A stretch of 64,000 bases of DNA, taken from contig NZ_CP120863.1 of NCBI RefSeq assembly GCF_026191725.2, positions 414,001 to 478,000 on the forward strand. Reading direction: 5' to 3'. The position numbers and the translations under genes are program-made. Origin of the DNA: Roseibium porphyridii (lineage in GTDB: Bacteria > Pseudomonadota > Alphaproteobacteria > Rhizobiales > Stappiaceae). This document shows positions 36,642-46,662 of the stretch, piece after piece (position 1 is the stretch's first letter; every line of letters starts with the position of its first letter). The notes beneath the pieces were generated by a model. It searched no databases. It had not been told where the DNA came from and saw only the letters and a list, made by a program, of their open reading frames with translations.

Positions 36642-37766
36642 ATGGTTGAAATGTTCAAACGAGCTGTCATTACCGCACTTATTGTTGGATCGATCCTGAC
36701 AGGCATCAATCAGATCGATGTTTTTATGGGCCACGCGGAATTTGTCATTTGGCAGGCGTTGCTTTCGACGGCCGTGCCGTTCACCGTTTCAATCGTCAGC
36801 GCAAAGATGACATTAAGACAGGGGCCAGCGGTTCCTCAGCCTCTGGACCAAACAGACGTGAACATACGTCCGGAGGCTCTAGAGATCAGAGAAACCGACC
36901 TTGACCAGATTGCAGGCAGTGACCGTGACGCAAGCGATCAGATTGAACAGCTGGCGAAAGCCGGCGCTGATGTTTCACAGATTGGCCAGAACGCGAGGGC
37001 AGTAAATGCCGCGAGCAAGGAACGGGCGGAATTCCTAGCCGATCTGATTTCAACTGCAGAGCAAATTCAGGAAGACCTTCAGTCTGTTGGTTTGCAGGCC
37101 AAGGACTGCACGGACGATTTGGTAAATGCTGGCGGCCGCATGACCAAGGCGCGCGAAAGTATTCGAGGTGTTGTCGATACCTGCCTTTCAGCAGCAGACC
37201 TGATAGGTCAATTGAGTGCAGCCACTGAGGAGCTCGCTGGCCGGTTTGGCGATGTGGAGGCTCTGGCACAGGAAATATCCTCAATTTCAGCTCAAACCAA
37301 CCTGCTTGCCCTGAATGCAACCATCGAAGCTGCACGTGCGGGAGACGCCGGCAAGGGTTTTTCGGTCGTAGCAGGAGAAGTGAAGGTGCTGGCCGGGTCG
37401 ACCGAAAATGCTGTTGAATCCATTTCCGGTATTCTTTCGGAAATGAACAGATCGATTTCGAGGTCACGTGATCTGATCGAGACGACAACCGACAAGCTCA
37501 AGCTTTCCGAATCCCAAAGTGCTGATGGTCTTGAACAAGTTTCATCCGTTGAGGAATACCTGAACGAGTTGACGGCTCGCAATGAAACAACCTTTCGCCA
37601 AATGACGGAACGCACCACCGCCTTGGACGAAGTGTCTTCCAACCTGCAAAAAGTTCGTCAGGACACCGAAAGCGCGATTACCGGATCTGCCCGAAATATC
37701 GAACTGGCCAAGCAAGCCTCCGAAGCGGTGCAGCTGGTTGCAAGTAGCCTGAAAGTGGCCGGCTAA
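36642..37766 (+). CDS. MCP-type signalling protein with N-terminal NrtS-like membrane domain
   Basis: 374 residues. Residues 6-55 ([20 protein letters not shown] and [15 protein letters not shown]) form two helices in the pattern of NrtS, a small nitrate/nitrite transporter described in cyanobacteria. There is no periplasmic sensor domain and no HAMP. From about 90 the protein is coiled coil, with the conserved chemoreceptor hairpin tip at 211-251 ([19 protein letters not shown], then [10 protein letters not shown], then [11 protein letters not shown]). No C-terminal CheR-tethering pentapeptide. It lies between two amtB genes, suggesting nitrogen-linked signalling. The MCP call is firm; the NrtS call rests on pattern memory. 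Confidence 0.75.
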   Translation: MVEMFKRAVITALIVGSILTGINQIDVFMGHAEFVIWQALLSTAVPFTVSIVSAKMTLRQGPAVPQPLDQTDVNIRPEALEIRETDLDQIAGSDRDASDQIEQLAKAGADVSQIGQNARAVNAASKERAEFLADLISTAEQIQEDLQSVGLQAKDCTDDLVNAGGRMTKARESIRGVVDTCLSAADLIGQLSAATEELAGRFGDVEALAQEISSISAQTNLLALNATIEAARAGDAGKGFSVVAGEVKVLAGSTENAVESISGILSEMNRSISRSRDLIETTTDKLKLSESQSADGLEQVSSVEEYLNELTARNETTFRQMTERTTALDEVSSNLQKVRQDTESAITGSARNIELAKQASEAVQLVASSLKVAG

Positions 37767-37788
37767 ACGTCGAGCTTATGAGGTAAGC

Positions 37789-37819
37789 AAAAAAGAGCCC
37801 GGGGTTGCCCCCGGGCTTT
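37789..37819. terminator. Bidirectional terminator between the MCP-like gene and amtB
   Basis: Stem AGCCCGGGG (37796-37804) / CCCCGGGCT (37809-37817), loop TTGC; A-rich on the left and TTT on the right, so each strand reads a hairpin plus T run (T6 on the minus strand). Confidence 0.88.
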
Positions 37820-37877
37820 CCAAGTTTGCGGTCTGAGCCAATAGACCGCCTGGGAGATTTTGTATCAGCGCTTCTTG

Positions 37878-39212
37878 TTAGAGGCGCTGAGAACCGGTGC
37901 CGAATTCCGGATAGGCTTCCACGCCAACCTCAACCTTGTCGAGACCAAGCGCTTCTTCCTCGTCGGATACCCGGATGCCCATGGCAGCTTTCAGGATGAA
38001 CCAGAAGACAGCCGAAGCAATCAGAGTGAACGCGCCGTAGGCAACAATGCCGACGATCTGCGTGCCCCAGGAAGCATCACCGTTGGAAAGCGGAACAATC
38101 AGCGTGCCCCAGATACCTGCAATCAGGTGAACCGGGATAGCGCCGACGACGTCGTCGATTTTCAGCTTGTCGAGAAGCGGAACCGTGAAGACAACGATCG
38201 CACCACCGACGCCACCGATGAGGACAGCCTGCCAAACACTTGGTGCCAGTGGCTCAGCGGTGATGGATACCAGACCGGCAAGGGCGCCGTTCAGGGCCAT
38301 CGTGACATCGACTTTCTTGTAGAGAACCTGAGTCAGGATCACGGCGACGACAACGCCAGCGGCTGCAGCCATGTTTGTGTTGGCGAAGATGCGTGAGATG
38401 TCGGACACATCACCGATGGAACCCATTGCAAGCTGGGATGCACCGTTAAAGCCAAACCAGCCGAGCCACAGGATGAAAGTACCCAGTGTTGCCAAAGGCA
38501 TGGAAGATCCAGGAAGCGGGTGAACGCTGCCGTCGGCACCATACTTGCCTTTACGTGCGCCAAGGATGATCGCACCGGCAAGAGCAGCCCAGCCACCGAC
38601 AGAGTGAACCAGCGTGGAACCAGCGAAGTCGGAGAAGCCCATTTCGGACAGCCAACCTGCGCCCCACTGCCAGGACCCTGCGATCGGGTAGATGAAGCCG
38701 GTCAGAACAACAGTGAAAATCAAGAACGGCCAAAGCTTGATGCGCTCTGCAAGTGTACCGGAAACGATCGATGCCGTGGTCGCACAGAAGACCATCTGGA
38801 AGAACCAGTCAGATGCTGTGGAATAGCCGGTGTCGAGCGCGTCTCCGCCAACAGCGTCAAAGGAATAGGGACCGAATGAACCCATGAAGCCACCGTCAAC
38901 ACCGGTGTACATAAGGTTGTAGCCCGTAATCCAGAACATGATGCCCGCGATGGAATAAAGCGAGATGTTCTTCAGGCACTGCATGGAGACGTTCTTGGAG
39001 CGAACGAGCCCAGCTTCAAGCATGGCGAAGCCGGCTGCCATCCACATGACCAGGAAACCACCGATCAAGAACAGCAGAGTGTTGAAGATGTAGGCGACTT
39101 CTGGCGATACAGCCGGAGCTGCCGCCGCATCGGTATCCTGGGCGAGTGCCGGAAGAGCCATGAGGCTCAACACGGTCAGCGTCGTCGCGCCCTTAGCGAC
39201 AAGATTTTTCAT
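37878..39212 (-). CDS. amtB: Ammonium transporter AmtB (glnK-linked)
   Basis: 444 residues with a signal peptide (1-24, ending ALA-Q), then eleven helices. Twin His motif: His203 in TLVHSVGGW and a second in AIPVHLIAGIWGT. Long C-terminal cytoplasmic tail from about 405, the part that GlnK touches. It follows glnK after 20 bp on the same strand. Confidence 0.95.
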   Translation of the reverse strand: MKNLVAKGATTLTVLSLMALPALAQDTDAAAAPAVSPEVAYIFNTLLFLIGGFLVMWMAAGFAMLEAGLVRSKNVSMQCLKNISLYSIAGIMFWITGYNLMYTGVDGGFMGSFGPYSFDAVGGDALDTGYSTASDWFFQMVFCATTASIVSGTLAERIKLWPFLIFTVVLTGFIYPIAGSWQWGAGWLSEMGFSDFAGSTLVHSVGGWAALAGAIILGARKGKYGADGSVHPLPGSSMPLATLGTFILWLGWFGFNGASQLAMGSIGDVSDISRIFANTNMAAAAGVVVAVILTQVLYKKVDVTMALNGALAGLVSITAEPLAPSVWQAVLIGGVGGAIVVFTVPLLDKLKIDDVVGAIPVHLIAGIWGTLIVPLSNGDASWGTQIVGIVAYGAFTLIASAVFWFILKAAMGIRVSDEEEALGLDKVEVGVEAYPEFGTGSQRL

Positions 39213-39232
39213 GTTACGTTTCCTTACCTAAA

Positions 39233-39999
<767 letters not shown>

Positions 40000-40551
40000 T
40001 CAGGCCGAAAAACCTCCATCGGCCAGATAGGCTTCTTCTTCCTCGGTGCTTTTTCGACCAAGAACCTTGTTTCGATGGGGAAACCGCCCAAACCTGCGTA
40101 TGACATCCATGTGTATCAACGCGTAATGATAAAGTTCCTTGTCACCGAGCCTGCGACACAGATCGACCGATTTCTCCTGATGCCTCATGTCTTCCGAGTG
40201 CTCAAAAGGCAGGTAAAAAAACCCTCTTGCCTCTATCGGGAACGCACGATCAAAGCCGTGAGCGATGGCGTATTCGGCGATTGAAACGGCTTTTTCATCT
40301 GCTTCGAAGGCTTTGGGAGAACCTCTGTAAACATTTCTCGACATCTGATCTAGAAGCAGCAGTAAAGCCAATGTGCCGTCTGCGGTTTCTGCCCAATGGT
40401 CGAGCTTGCCTTCCTTGGCGGCTTCAATCGCAGGCAGGAACCGGTCGTTACAGGACTTGTCAAACTTGTCGTCTTTCGCGAACCATTTTGAAGGTCCGGC
40501 CCGCCACCAGAAATCAAGAATATCCAGTGCGGAAATTGCGCGGCTTGTCAT
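40000..40551 (-). CDS. DUF924 family protein
   Basis: 183 residues, all-helical (TPR-like) family. Recognisable by ILDFWWRAGPSKWFAKDDKFDK, LLLLDQMSRNVYRGSPKAFEAD, and FFYLPFEHSEDMRHQEKSVDLC. Widespread in Proteobacteria; no established function. Single gene with its own promoter, divergent from tusA. Confidence 0.85.
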   Translation of the reverse strand: MTSRAISALDILDFWWRAGPSKWFAKDDKFDKSCNDRFLPAIEAAKEGKLDHWAETADGTLALLLLLDQMSRNVYRGSPKAFEADEKAVSIAEYAIAHGFDRAFPIEARGFFYLPFEHSEDMRHQEKSVDLCRRLGDKELYHYALIHMDVIRRFGRFPHRNKVLGRKSTEEEEAYLADGGFSA

Positions 40552-40701
40552 TGTCTGTCCTGTTCCGAACGTGTCTAAGTCTATAGTGCAGGCAGCATCT
40601 AATCTTCTGCGAACACTGTCAATTTCCCACTTGCGTGACTATCTTAGCGACTTGCTGCCAAGTGTCAGGTCGAATTTGAAGACAAGGGATAGGATCAATC
40701 T

Positions 40702-40929
40702 GTGACGGAAACGCTGCTTGACCTAAAGGGATTGAAATGCCCGCTACCAGTGCTGAAGACCAGAAAGGCATTGACGCGTCTGAATACCGGCGACCAACTC
40801 ACGGTGCTGACGACCGATCCGATGGCGGAAATAGACATCCCGCATTTTTGCCAGGAAAATGGTCACGAGTTGCTGGCGGCCGAAAAGCTGGAGGGAGGCC
40901 ACAGGTTCCAGCTTGCGAAAGGTGGCTGA
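40702..40929 (+). CDS. tusA: TusA-family sulfur carrier protein
   Basis: 75 residues starting at a GTG. The catalytic Cys-Pro-x-Pro motif is in LKGLKCPLPVLKTRKAL (Cys13), the hallmark of TusA/SirA/YedF proteins that pass persulfide sulfur to tRNA thiolation or other pathways. Which branch applies is unclear without tusBCDE. Confidence 0.85.
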   Translation: MTETLLDLKGLKCPLPVLKTRKALTRLNTGDQLTVLTTDPMAEIDIPHFCQENGHELLAAEKLEGGHRFQLAKGG

Positions 40930-40972
40930 CACTTGGGGCACGATTTATGACAGCAAAGATCGCAACCTCAGC

Positions 40973-42319
40973 CTAACAATTGTCCTTCAATCGTTCTCCG
41001 CGCAAACCATTCACCCCTTGCTCCTTAAGCGCGGCGATGAGGTCGTCACTGTCGATTTCCTGAATGGTCTGTTCGTTTCTCAGCGCCATTGCGGCTGCAG
41101 TCCCCGCTGCCTGGCCCATTGCAACACACTGAGGCATGCCGCGAACCGATGCAAATGCGACGGCATCAGCAGAAACAATCCTGCCTGCGAACATCAGATT
41201 TTCAATGTTTTTGGGAACAAGTGATCGAAACGGGATTGTGTAGTAGGCACCCTCTCCTACAACTGCGTCGTGGGTCATGGCGCCGTTTCCGCGCATGACG
41301 TCATCGACAGGATTGTCGCAGCAGACGACACCGTCCAAAAACTTGGTGGCGTTTGCAAGGTCGTCGCCTGTCACCCGATACTGACCTTCGAGCTTTCGCG
41401 TCTCGCGAACCCCGACCGTTGGGCCGAGATACATCAATCTTGCGCTTTCAAATCCAGGGACATCCTCTCTCAGGAATTGCGCGAGTTGACGACATCTGCG
41501 CCTGCCTTCAAGCGTGGCCCGGTTGACGGCACCGGCATCAGTTCCATCAACACCGCGGATAACAACGGAATTGCAAAAAACCGTGTCCGCGTGAAATCCC
41601 CGCATCAGATAGAGTTTTGCAAGATCCTCATGCAATCGTCCTTCTGCAATTCCCCTGGCCGCAAACCGTTCGAAATATGGATCGCCTTCGGCAAAAACGG
41701 CATCCTGATCGACACCAATCATCTGGAAAGTCAGCGTGACACCCATCATGTTGCCCTGCCTGTCGCCCAGTGCATATGGAACGCCCGCTTTAGCCGAAAT
41801 GTCACCGTCCCCTGAACAATCGATGACGATGCCCGCAACAATCGTGTAACCGCCGTGCCGATTGAAGCACTCCACGGCAGCGATTTTTTGACTCACCATT
41901 CGCGGTGCTAAGGCGGTAGTGTTCAGGTGTACATCAACACCGGCTTCCTCGAGCATCTCGAACATGGTCAGCGTTGCGATATCGTGATCGTACTGAATTT
42001 CGTGGCCGAAGTTCTCAAGCGTGCAAGGCCGTTTTTCGGCAGCAGGTGGATCCATTTCAAACAGTCGATTGGCCAATTCCTCCATCAAGCCGCCAATACT
42101 CACGCCGCATGGATAGGCCGCGCCCCAGGGCATTCCGGGGCAGAAAGCCATCACGCCGCCAATCTTGTTGCTTGACTCAATCAGGCTGACAGAAAGGCCT
42201 TGCCTGCCGGCTGCAACCGCAGCCCCGAAACCAGCTGTTCCACCGCCAATGACGAGAACATCGGTCGAAAGATCTCCAGGACTTCTTGTGTCGCCCAAAG
42301 CCAATTCATTCAGCCTCAT
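40973..42319 (-). CDS. FAD-dependent oxidoreductase (FAD_oxidored family)
   Basis: 448 residues. FAD dinucleotide loop VLVIGGGTAGFGAAVAAGRQG (22-41), the GxGD motif DCSGDGDISAKAGVPYALGDRQG and the C-terminal FAD motif NLMFAGRIVSADAVAFASVRGMPQCVAMGQAAGTAAAMA. Matches PF12831-type proteins, which include reductases of unknown substrate. Convergent with tusA; no operon partner indicates the substrate. Confidence 0.8.
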   Translation of the reverse strand: MRLNELALGDTRSPGDLSTDVLVIGGGTAGFGAAVAAGRQGLSVSLIESSNKIGGVMAFCPGMPWGAAYPCGVSIGGLMEELANRLFEMDPPAAEKRPCTLENFGHEIQYDHDIATLTMFEMLEEAGVDVHLNTTALAPRMVSQKIAAVECFNRHGGYTIVAGIVIDCSGDGDISAKAGVPYALGDRQGNMMGVTLTFQMIGVDQDAVFAEGDPYFERFAARGIAEGRLHEDLAKLYLMRGFHADTVFCNSVVIRGVDGTDAGAVNRATLEGRRRCRQLAQFLREDVPGFESARLMYLGPTVGVRETRKLEGQYRVTGDDLANATKFLDGVVCCDNPVDDVMRGNGAMTHDAVVGEGAYYTIPFRSLVPKNIENLMFAGRIVSADAVAFASVRGMPQCVAMGQAAGTAAAMALRNEQTIQEIDSDDLIAALKEQGVNGLRGERLKDNC

Positions 42320-42415
42320 TGATCCAGGCGGGTCAGCATGTTGAGATCAGACAATCAATCAGGTCATTGTTTCTTAATTTGAAATTGTCGAACAATTGAA
42401 CCTGCCGTTTTCGGA

Positions 42416-42712
42416 CTAGGCGTCACCGGCAATCTTGTCGATGGAACCAGCCAACTTCAGATCGAGGCTACTCAAACCGCCAACATCATGCGTTGCCAGC
42501 GTTATCTCGACCGTGCGATAGACATTGGACCATTCCGGATGATGATTCATCTTTTCTGCAATCAGCGCTACCTGTGTCATGAACCCGAACGCCTCGGTGA
42601 AGTCCCGGAATCTGAAAGTCCTGGTGATTGCCTCGCGACCGTCACAAAGGTGCCAGCCCGGCAGGTCTTGAAGCCCGGCCGCCCGATCTTCAGGTTTCAA
42701 TCGTTCAACCAT
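42416..42712 (-). CDS. Pterin-4a-carbinolamine dehydratase
   Basis: 98 residues from the ATG at 42712, with AGGAGAG five nt upstream; a longer frame exists. The signature [36 protein letters not shown] contains the active-site histidines. Recycles tetrahydrobiopterin-type cofactors, for example for phenylalanine hydroxylase, which is not in the window. Confidence 0.92.
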   Translation of the reverse strand: MVERLKPEDRAAGLQDLPGWHLCDGREAITRTFRFRDFTEAFGFMTQVALIAEKMNHHPEWSNVYRTVEITLATHDVGGLSSLDLKLAGSIDKIAGDA

Positions 42713-42877
42713 TTGCCTCTCCTGCTCAGCCAACACTCAGTTGGCAGTCTACTCAAATGAAATGAAAGGGTGAAGGCGAACTCAAACAGGACCGGCATGT
42801 GCTGCGTTTCTGATAGAGCCATTTGCAATTCTGTGCACAAGTCCGCACGGTGGACAAATAGATATGGGAGGCGCCTG

Positions 42878-43339
42878 TTGGTCCAAAGTGTTCTTTTCGT
42901 TTGTCTTGGAAATATCTGCCGCTCGCCCCTTGCTGAGGGTGTGTTTCGGAGCCTTGTTTTCGATGCGGGGCGAAGTGGTGAATTTGAAATTGATTCCGCC
43001 GGAACGGGAGCGTGGCACATTGGTGACCCGCCGGACCCGCGATCAATCGAGATCGCCGCGAAATATGGCGTAGATATTTCCGGCCAAAAAGCGCGCCAGG
43101 TAGAAGATGCTGACTTCGACCGTTTTGACACAATTGTTGCCATGGATCGAAGCAACCTGACCAAACTGAACAGCTGGAGCAATGGTGGGACGGCCCATAT
43201 CCGGCTGTTGCTCGACGATCCGGTGCAGGAAGTTCCCGACCCATATTGCGGCGGGTCAGACAGTTTTGAAAATGTTTATCGATTGATCAGGGCGGGTGGA
43301 CAACGGCTTTTGGGCACATTGACGGAGCAGCACTCGTGA
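42878..43339 (+). CDS. Low molecular weight protein-tyrosine phosphatase
   Basis: 153 residues from a TTG at 42878, which has GGGAGG six nt upstream. P-loop CLGNICRS (Cys9, Arg15) at the N-terminus and general acid Asp121 in VPDPYCGG. A longer frame from 42770 has an unrelated extension before the catalytic loop, which normally begins within about ten residues of the start. Possible roles include capsule or arsenate metabolism; neighbours do not decide. Confidence 0.9.
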   Translation: MVQSVLFVCLGNICRSPLAEGVFRSLVFDAGRSGEFEIDSAGTGAWHIGDPPDPRSIEIAAKYGVDISGQKARQVEDADFDRFDTIVAMDRSNLTKLNSWSNGGTAHIRLLLDDPVQEVPDPYCGGSDSFENVYRLIRAGGQRLLGTLTEQHS

Positions 43340-43402
43340 CCGCATAAAATTCAGGCTCCCGGTCTCAGGGTTCATAAATCCGTCTCAGAAATTGCGCTAT
43401 GG

Positions 43403-43693
43403 GTGATCGTCGAGATTGCACTCCATGGTTGGTTCATGAAAGTCTTCTGGTGGTCACTGGCCGCGATTTGCATTCTGTTCGGCCTGGCAACTGTCTGGTT
43501 GCCTGTACCAACGGGTGTTCCGCTGCTTGCGCTGGGGATGATCGTGATTGTCGGCACCAGCCGAAGCGCCGCCCGCATGCTGCGCAATCGAAGGCGAAAA
43601 ACTCCTCAGATAAATGATGCAATCAGTTGGGTGGAGGACCGCTCGCCCCTGCGCTTTGCGCGCATTTTAAAGCGCACCAGACCGCGCAAGTGA
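43403..43693 (+). CDS. Small membrane protein, PGPGW-like
   Basis: 96 residues with one or two hydrophobic segments (about 13-31 and 36-52) around VWLPVPTGVPLLALGMIVIVGTS, which resembles the PGPGW-type transmembrane hairpin, followed by a very basic C-terminal tail (RRRKTPQ...ILKRTRPRK). Start is a GTG at 43403; an ATG at 43436 (MKVFWW) is equally possible. Function unknown. Confidence 0.6.
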   Translation: MIVEIALHGWFMKVFWWSLAAICILFGLATVWLPVPTGVPLLALGMIVIVGTSRSAARMLRNRRRKTPQINDAISWVEDRSPLRFARILKRTRPRK

Positions 43694-43720
43694 TGTGACT
43701 GTATTTTTCGGAAGACGCGT

Positions 43721-44578
43721 CTATCGGTCGGAGAAAATCCGAACAGCACCCCGCAAGGACCGACGCGATCGCACCAGCAGACGCCGAACAAGGCGTTGAA
43801 GCTTGCGGCCCTTTACAGTGAACCACTCGTCCAGACCCCTATCGGTGAAAAGGGGCGGTTCTTTTATGTAGAGCAAGTGGTAGACGATCAGGATCAGCAA
43901 GAACGTCAAGCCCCAGGAAATCAGGGTGTCGGAGAAAAAATGACCGCCAAATGCAACACGGTTCGCCGACAGGATGAGGCAAAGTGGCAGAACAAATGCG
44001 AGCACCGCCCTGCGCCAGCTCGCGGGAACCAGAAATGCGACCGAGACAAGCCAAATGCTTGCCGAGGCTTCTCCGGAAACAAAAGAACAGTTTTTGTCGC
44101 AGTAGTCGGTCATCTTCCAGACAGGTTGAAAGGGAAGATCTCCGCCAAACTCTTCAACTGAGCGCGGGCGTGGGCGTCCCCAATTGTCCTTCAGGATCGC
44201 GTTGACCAGGATGCCCGGTCCCAGGATCAATGTCGTTAAAAGAAAGACCGGCTTGCGCAGGGGCAGAATAGGTGGGCGTCCAGGCACTACCAGCTTGATC
44301 ACCAGAATGAGCACGCAGACAACGGCAATGACCTTCACCAGGAAAGGTCCAAGATGCCTGACGTCCCGCAGGAAGGGCTCGTTTTGAGCCGCAAAACCGG
44401 CTTCGCCGAAAAAGAAGAGATTGCTGACCTTTAGATCAATGCCCGGGAATGCCAGAAAAAACAGAGAAACAACAACAACATATGCGCATACCAAAGCTAT
44501 CGGGTGGGCAACGCACCAGTTACCGGCTTTTCGCAGTCCAGACTTCTGACTATGGTTGGGGTGGCTGTCTCGTTCCAT
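43721..44578 (-). CDS. PAP2-family membrane phosphatase (LpxE/LpxF-like)
   Basis: 285 residues, about six helices. PAP2 signatures: KDNWGRPRP (130-138), SFVSGEAS (165-172) and NRVAFGGHFFSD (206-217, with Arg207, His213 and Asp217). The second motif carries Glu170 where the classical SGH histidine stands. Similar proteins in Hyphomicrobiales act on lipid A or other polyprenyl/lipid phosphates; the substrate is not determined. A C-terminal basic tail (KGRKLQRLVRRLLVRSRRS) is likely cytoplasmic. Confidence 0.82.
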   Translation of the reverse strand: MERDSHPNHSQKSGLRKAGNWCVAHPIALVCAYVVVVSLFFLAFPGIDLKVSNLFFFGEAGFAAQNEPFLRDVRHLGPFLVKVIAVVCVLILVIKLVVPGRPPILPLRKPVFLLTTLILGPGILVNAILKDNWGRPRPRSVEEFGGDLPFQPVWKMTDYCDKNCSFVSGEASASIWLVSVAFLVPASWRRAVLAFVLPLCLILSANRVAFGGHFFSDTLISWGLTFLLILIVYHLLYIKEPPLFTDRGLDEWFTVKGRKLQRLVRRLLVRSRRSLRGAVRIFSDR

Positions 44579-44641
44579 GGCTGCTCTTTAGCGCATCCTG
44601 CAGGCCTGTCCAATCCTTCCTTGCCGGGAGGGTCGGCAAAG

Positions 44642-45328
44642 GTGTTTTTGGAGTTGAATATATTGCAAAGTGACGATCCGGCAGATCAAGATTCAAGCTC
44701 GAATATCGTCCCATTGAGGCAGGATCGCGAACCGGTTGTCGAATTCTGGTACGAATTCGCTTCGACCTATAGTTATCTCACAGCCATGCGCATCGAAGCG
44801 CTTGCCGCTGATTTCGGTGTCAGCGTCGCCTGGAGGCCTTTTTTGCTTGGGCCTATCTTCAAAAAACAAGGCTGGAATACATCCCCTTTCAACCTTCAGC
44901 CGGCAAAGGGCCGCTACATGTGGTGCGACATGGAGCGCCAGTGTGAGCGATACGGTTTGCCATTCCAGATGCCCAGTCCCTTTCCGCAAAATGGGCTTTT
45001 GGCGGCAAGGATCGCGTTTGCCGGCCGGGATCAGCCGTGGATCGGAGCATTTAGCCGGGCGGTCTATATTGCAGAATTCGGGCAAGGGTTGGAGATTGAG
45101 GACGAAGCCCTGATGGCCGATCTTCTCATTGAGGTTGGCGCACCGGCCAAGCAGGCACTGGCTGATGCGGTTTCGCCAGAAACGAAAATCGGACTGCGTG
45201 CTGCAGTGAGCGAAGCTGAGAAGCTTGGAATTTTCGGTGCCCCCAGTTTTGTTGCTCCGAACGGTGCCCTCTTTTGGGGCGATGATCGCCTTGAGCAGGC
45301 ATTGGAAACCGTTAGGGCGAGCGCTTAA
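44642..45328 (+). CDS. DsbA-fold oxidoreductase, 2-hydroxychromene-2-carboxylate isomerase type
   Basis: About 228 residues from the GTG at 44642, chosen for GGGAGGG nine nt upstream; TTG codons at 44648, 44654 and 44663 are alternatives. Pattern VEFWYEFASTYSYLTAMRIEALAADF ... VAWRPFLLGPIF ... GIFGAPSFVAPNGALFWGDDRLEQAL matches glutathione-dependent HCCA isomerases of the kappa GST class. Its 3' end overlaps the convergent hybrid kinase by 4 bp. Confidence 0.83.
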   Translation: MFLELNILQSDDPADQDSSSNIVPLRQDREPVVEFWYEFASTYSYLTAMRIEALAADFGVSVAWRPFLLGPIFKKQGWNTSPFNLQPAKGRYMWCDMERQCERYGLPFQMPSPFPQNGLLAARIAFAGRDQPWIGAFSRAVYIAEFGQGLEIEDEALMADLLIEVGAPAKQALADAVSPETKIGLRAAVSEAEKLGIFGAPSFVAPNGALFWGDDRLEQALETVRASA

Positions 45329-46500
45329 GAATTTGCGTGTTCAAGGGCTTTGTAAAGCAAGGCCGGGGACAGCGGTTTGGTCAAGACTTCCTGAAAACCT
45401 GCCTGTCGCAAGCGTTGATCGCCAATAGACTCGAGTGCAGCGGTGACTGCAATGAGCGGGAGCTCGCTGCCTTGTTCTAGGTTGCGCAGCTCTTCTGCCG
45501 TTTCGAGGCCACTCATGCCGGGCATGTGCAGATCCAGAAGTGCAGCGTCATATATTTCTTTTTGAACCAGCCCGATGGCCTGTTCACCGGAATGCGCGAT
45601 GTCGCATGACATCCCGAAGGACTCAAGCAGAGCGGCTAGAAGCCTGCAATTGGTTTCGTTGTCGTCGACCACCAGGACGTGCAGCGTCATGCCGGGACGC
45701 GATGCAACGGGTTCCGTGCCAGATGAGGGTGCCGGATCCGTCAACCGTTCGATTGCATCTTGTGTTTCCAGCGGGATCTGCACTTCAAAGCAGCTTCCGC
45801 CACTTTTGGGCTGAGCCAGTCTGAGCCGTCCCTTCATTTCTCTCACGAGTTCTGCGGTACCCCAGAGTCCGAGACCGGTGCCGGGAGCAGAAGCCTTGCC
45901 ATGACGGCCCCGAACAAAGGGCCTGAAGAGACGGTCTCTTTCGTCGGGATCTATCCCAGGTCCGGTGTCCGTAATTGAAAGACTGACCCAGTATTCGTCG
46001 TCGCCAAGCGAAGCTGAGGTTTCTTCCGGTGTCATGGCCGACAGTTCGACGATGATGCCTCCGGCGTCCGTGTATTTGACGGCGTTGTCCAGCAGCGATG
46101 TGAGCACTCGGCGGAGCGACCCACCTTTGCGGATCATTTTTCCCCTTACGTCTTCTTCACAGACAACATCAAGTGTCAGGCTTCTTGCCTCAGCAACCGG
46201 GCGAAAGAGATCGGTCACCTCAAGCATGATTTCGGAAATCCGATAGTGGGACGAAAGGGTTTCCTCAACCTGTTCCCCAGCATTCAGGAGATCGCCGGTG
46301 AGCTGCGTCAGGGCATCAATGGAGCGTATCAGGACCGACAGTTGCTCTGCCTGGGCAACGTCCAGAGACCCCTCACCGATCATTTCAGCCGTCAGCCGCA
46401 TGGCCGCAAGCGGGGTTCTGAGATCGTGGGCCAGAAGCGCAATCTTCGCGCCATCTTCATCATGATTTGCCATGAAGCCCATGTCCTTCGCCAGTTTCAC
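45325..46500 (-). CDS. Soluble hybrid histidine kinase (HisKA-HATPase-REC)
   Basis: 391 residues, no membrane segment and no recognisable sensor domain. H-box LLAHDLRTPLAAM with His25, N-box LLDNAVKYTD (Asn139), G-boxes DTGPGID and GTGLGL. A C-terminal receiver domain (about 274-391) with Asp323 in LLDLHMPG, Thr353 and Lys375. The start is a GTG at 46500, with ATG alternatives close by. No response regulator or phosphotransferase is adjacent, so its partner is unknown. Confidence 0.9.
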   Translation of the reverse strand: MKLAKDMGFMANHDEDGAKIALLAHDLRTPLAAMRLTAEMIGEGSLDVAQAEQLSVLIRSIDALTQLTGDLLNAGEQVEETLSSHYRISEIMLEVTDLFRPVAEARSLTLDVVCEEDVRGKMIRKGGSLRRVLTSLLDNAVKYTDAGGIIVELSAMTPEETSASLGDDEYWVSLSITDTGPGIDPDERDRLFRPFVRGRHGKASAPGTGLGLWGTAELVREMKGRLRLAQPKSGGSCFEVQIPLETQDAIERLTDPAPSSGTEPVASRPGMTLHVLVVDDNETNCRLLAALLESFGMSCDIAHSGEQAIGLVQKEIYDAALLDLHMPGMSGLETAEELRNLEQGSELPLIAVTAALESIGDQRLRQAGFQEVLTKPLSPALLYKALEHANS

Positions 46501-46662
46501 GCCAAAAGGGCTTGCCGAACCATCGGGGAAAAGCCAATCTGACTACATTCGTGCTTACCTTGCGGGCACATCGCTGTCCATCCGGTCCTTCAGGACCGGC
46601 TGTTTCGTCAACTGTTCTGCCACCAAACCCGGTTGAAAAGCGCTTTTGCGGCGCAGTGTTTC

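Noticed and set aside
37463..37471. GTCACGTGA inside the MCP-like gene as a parS site
   Set aside because: Only the central palindrome matches; the outer TT/AA bases required by ParB are missing.
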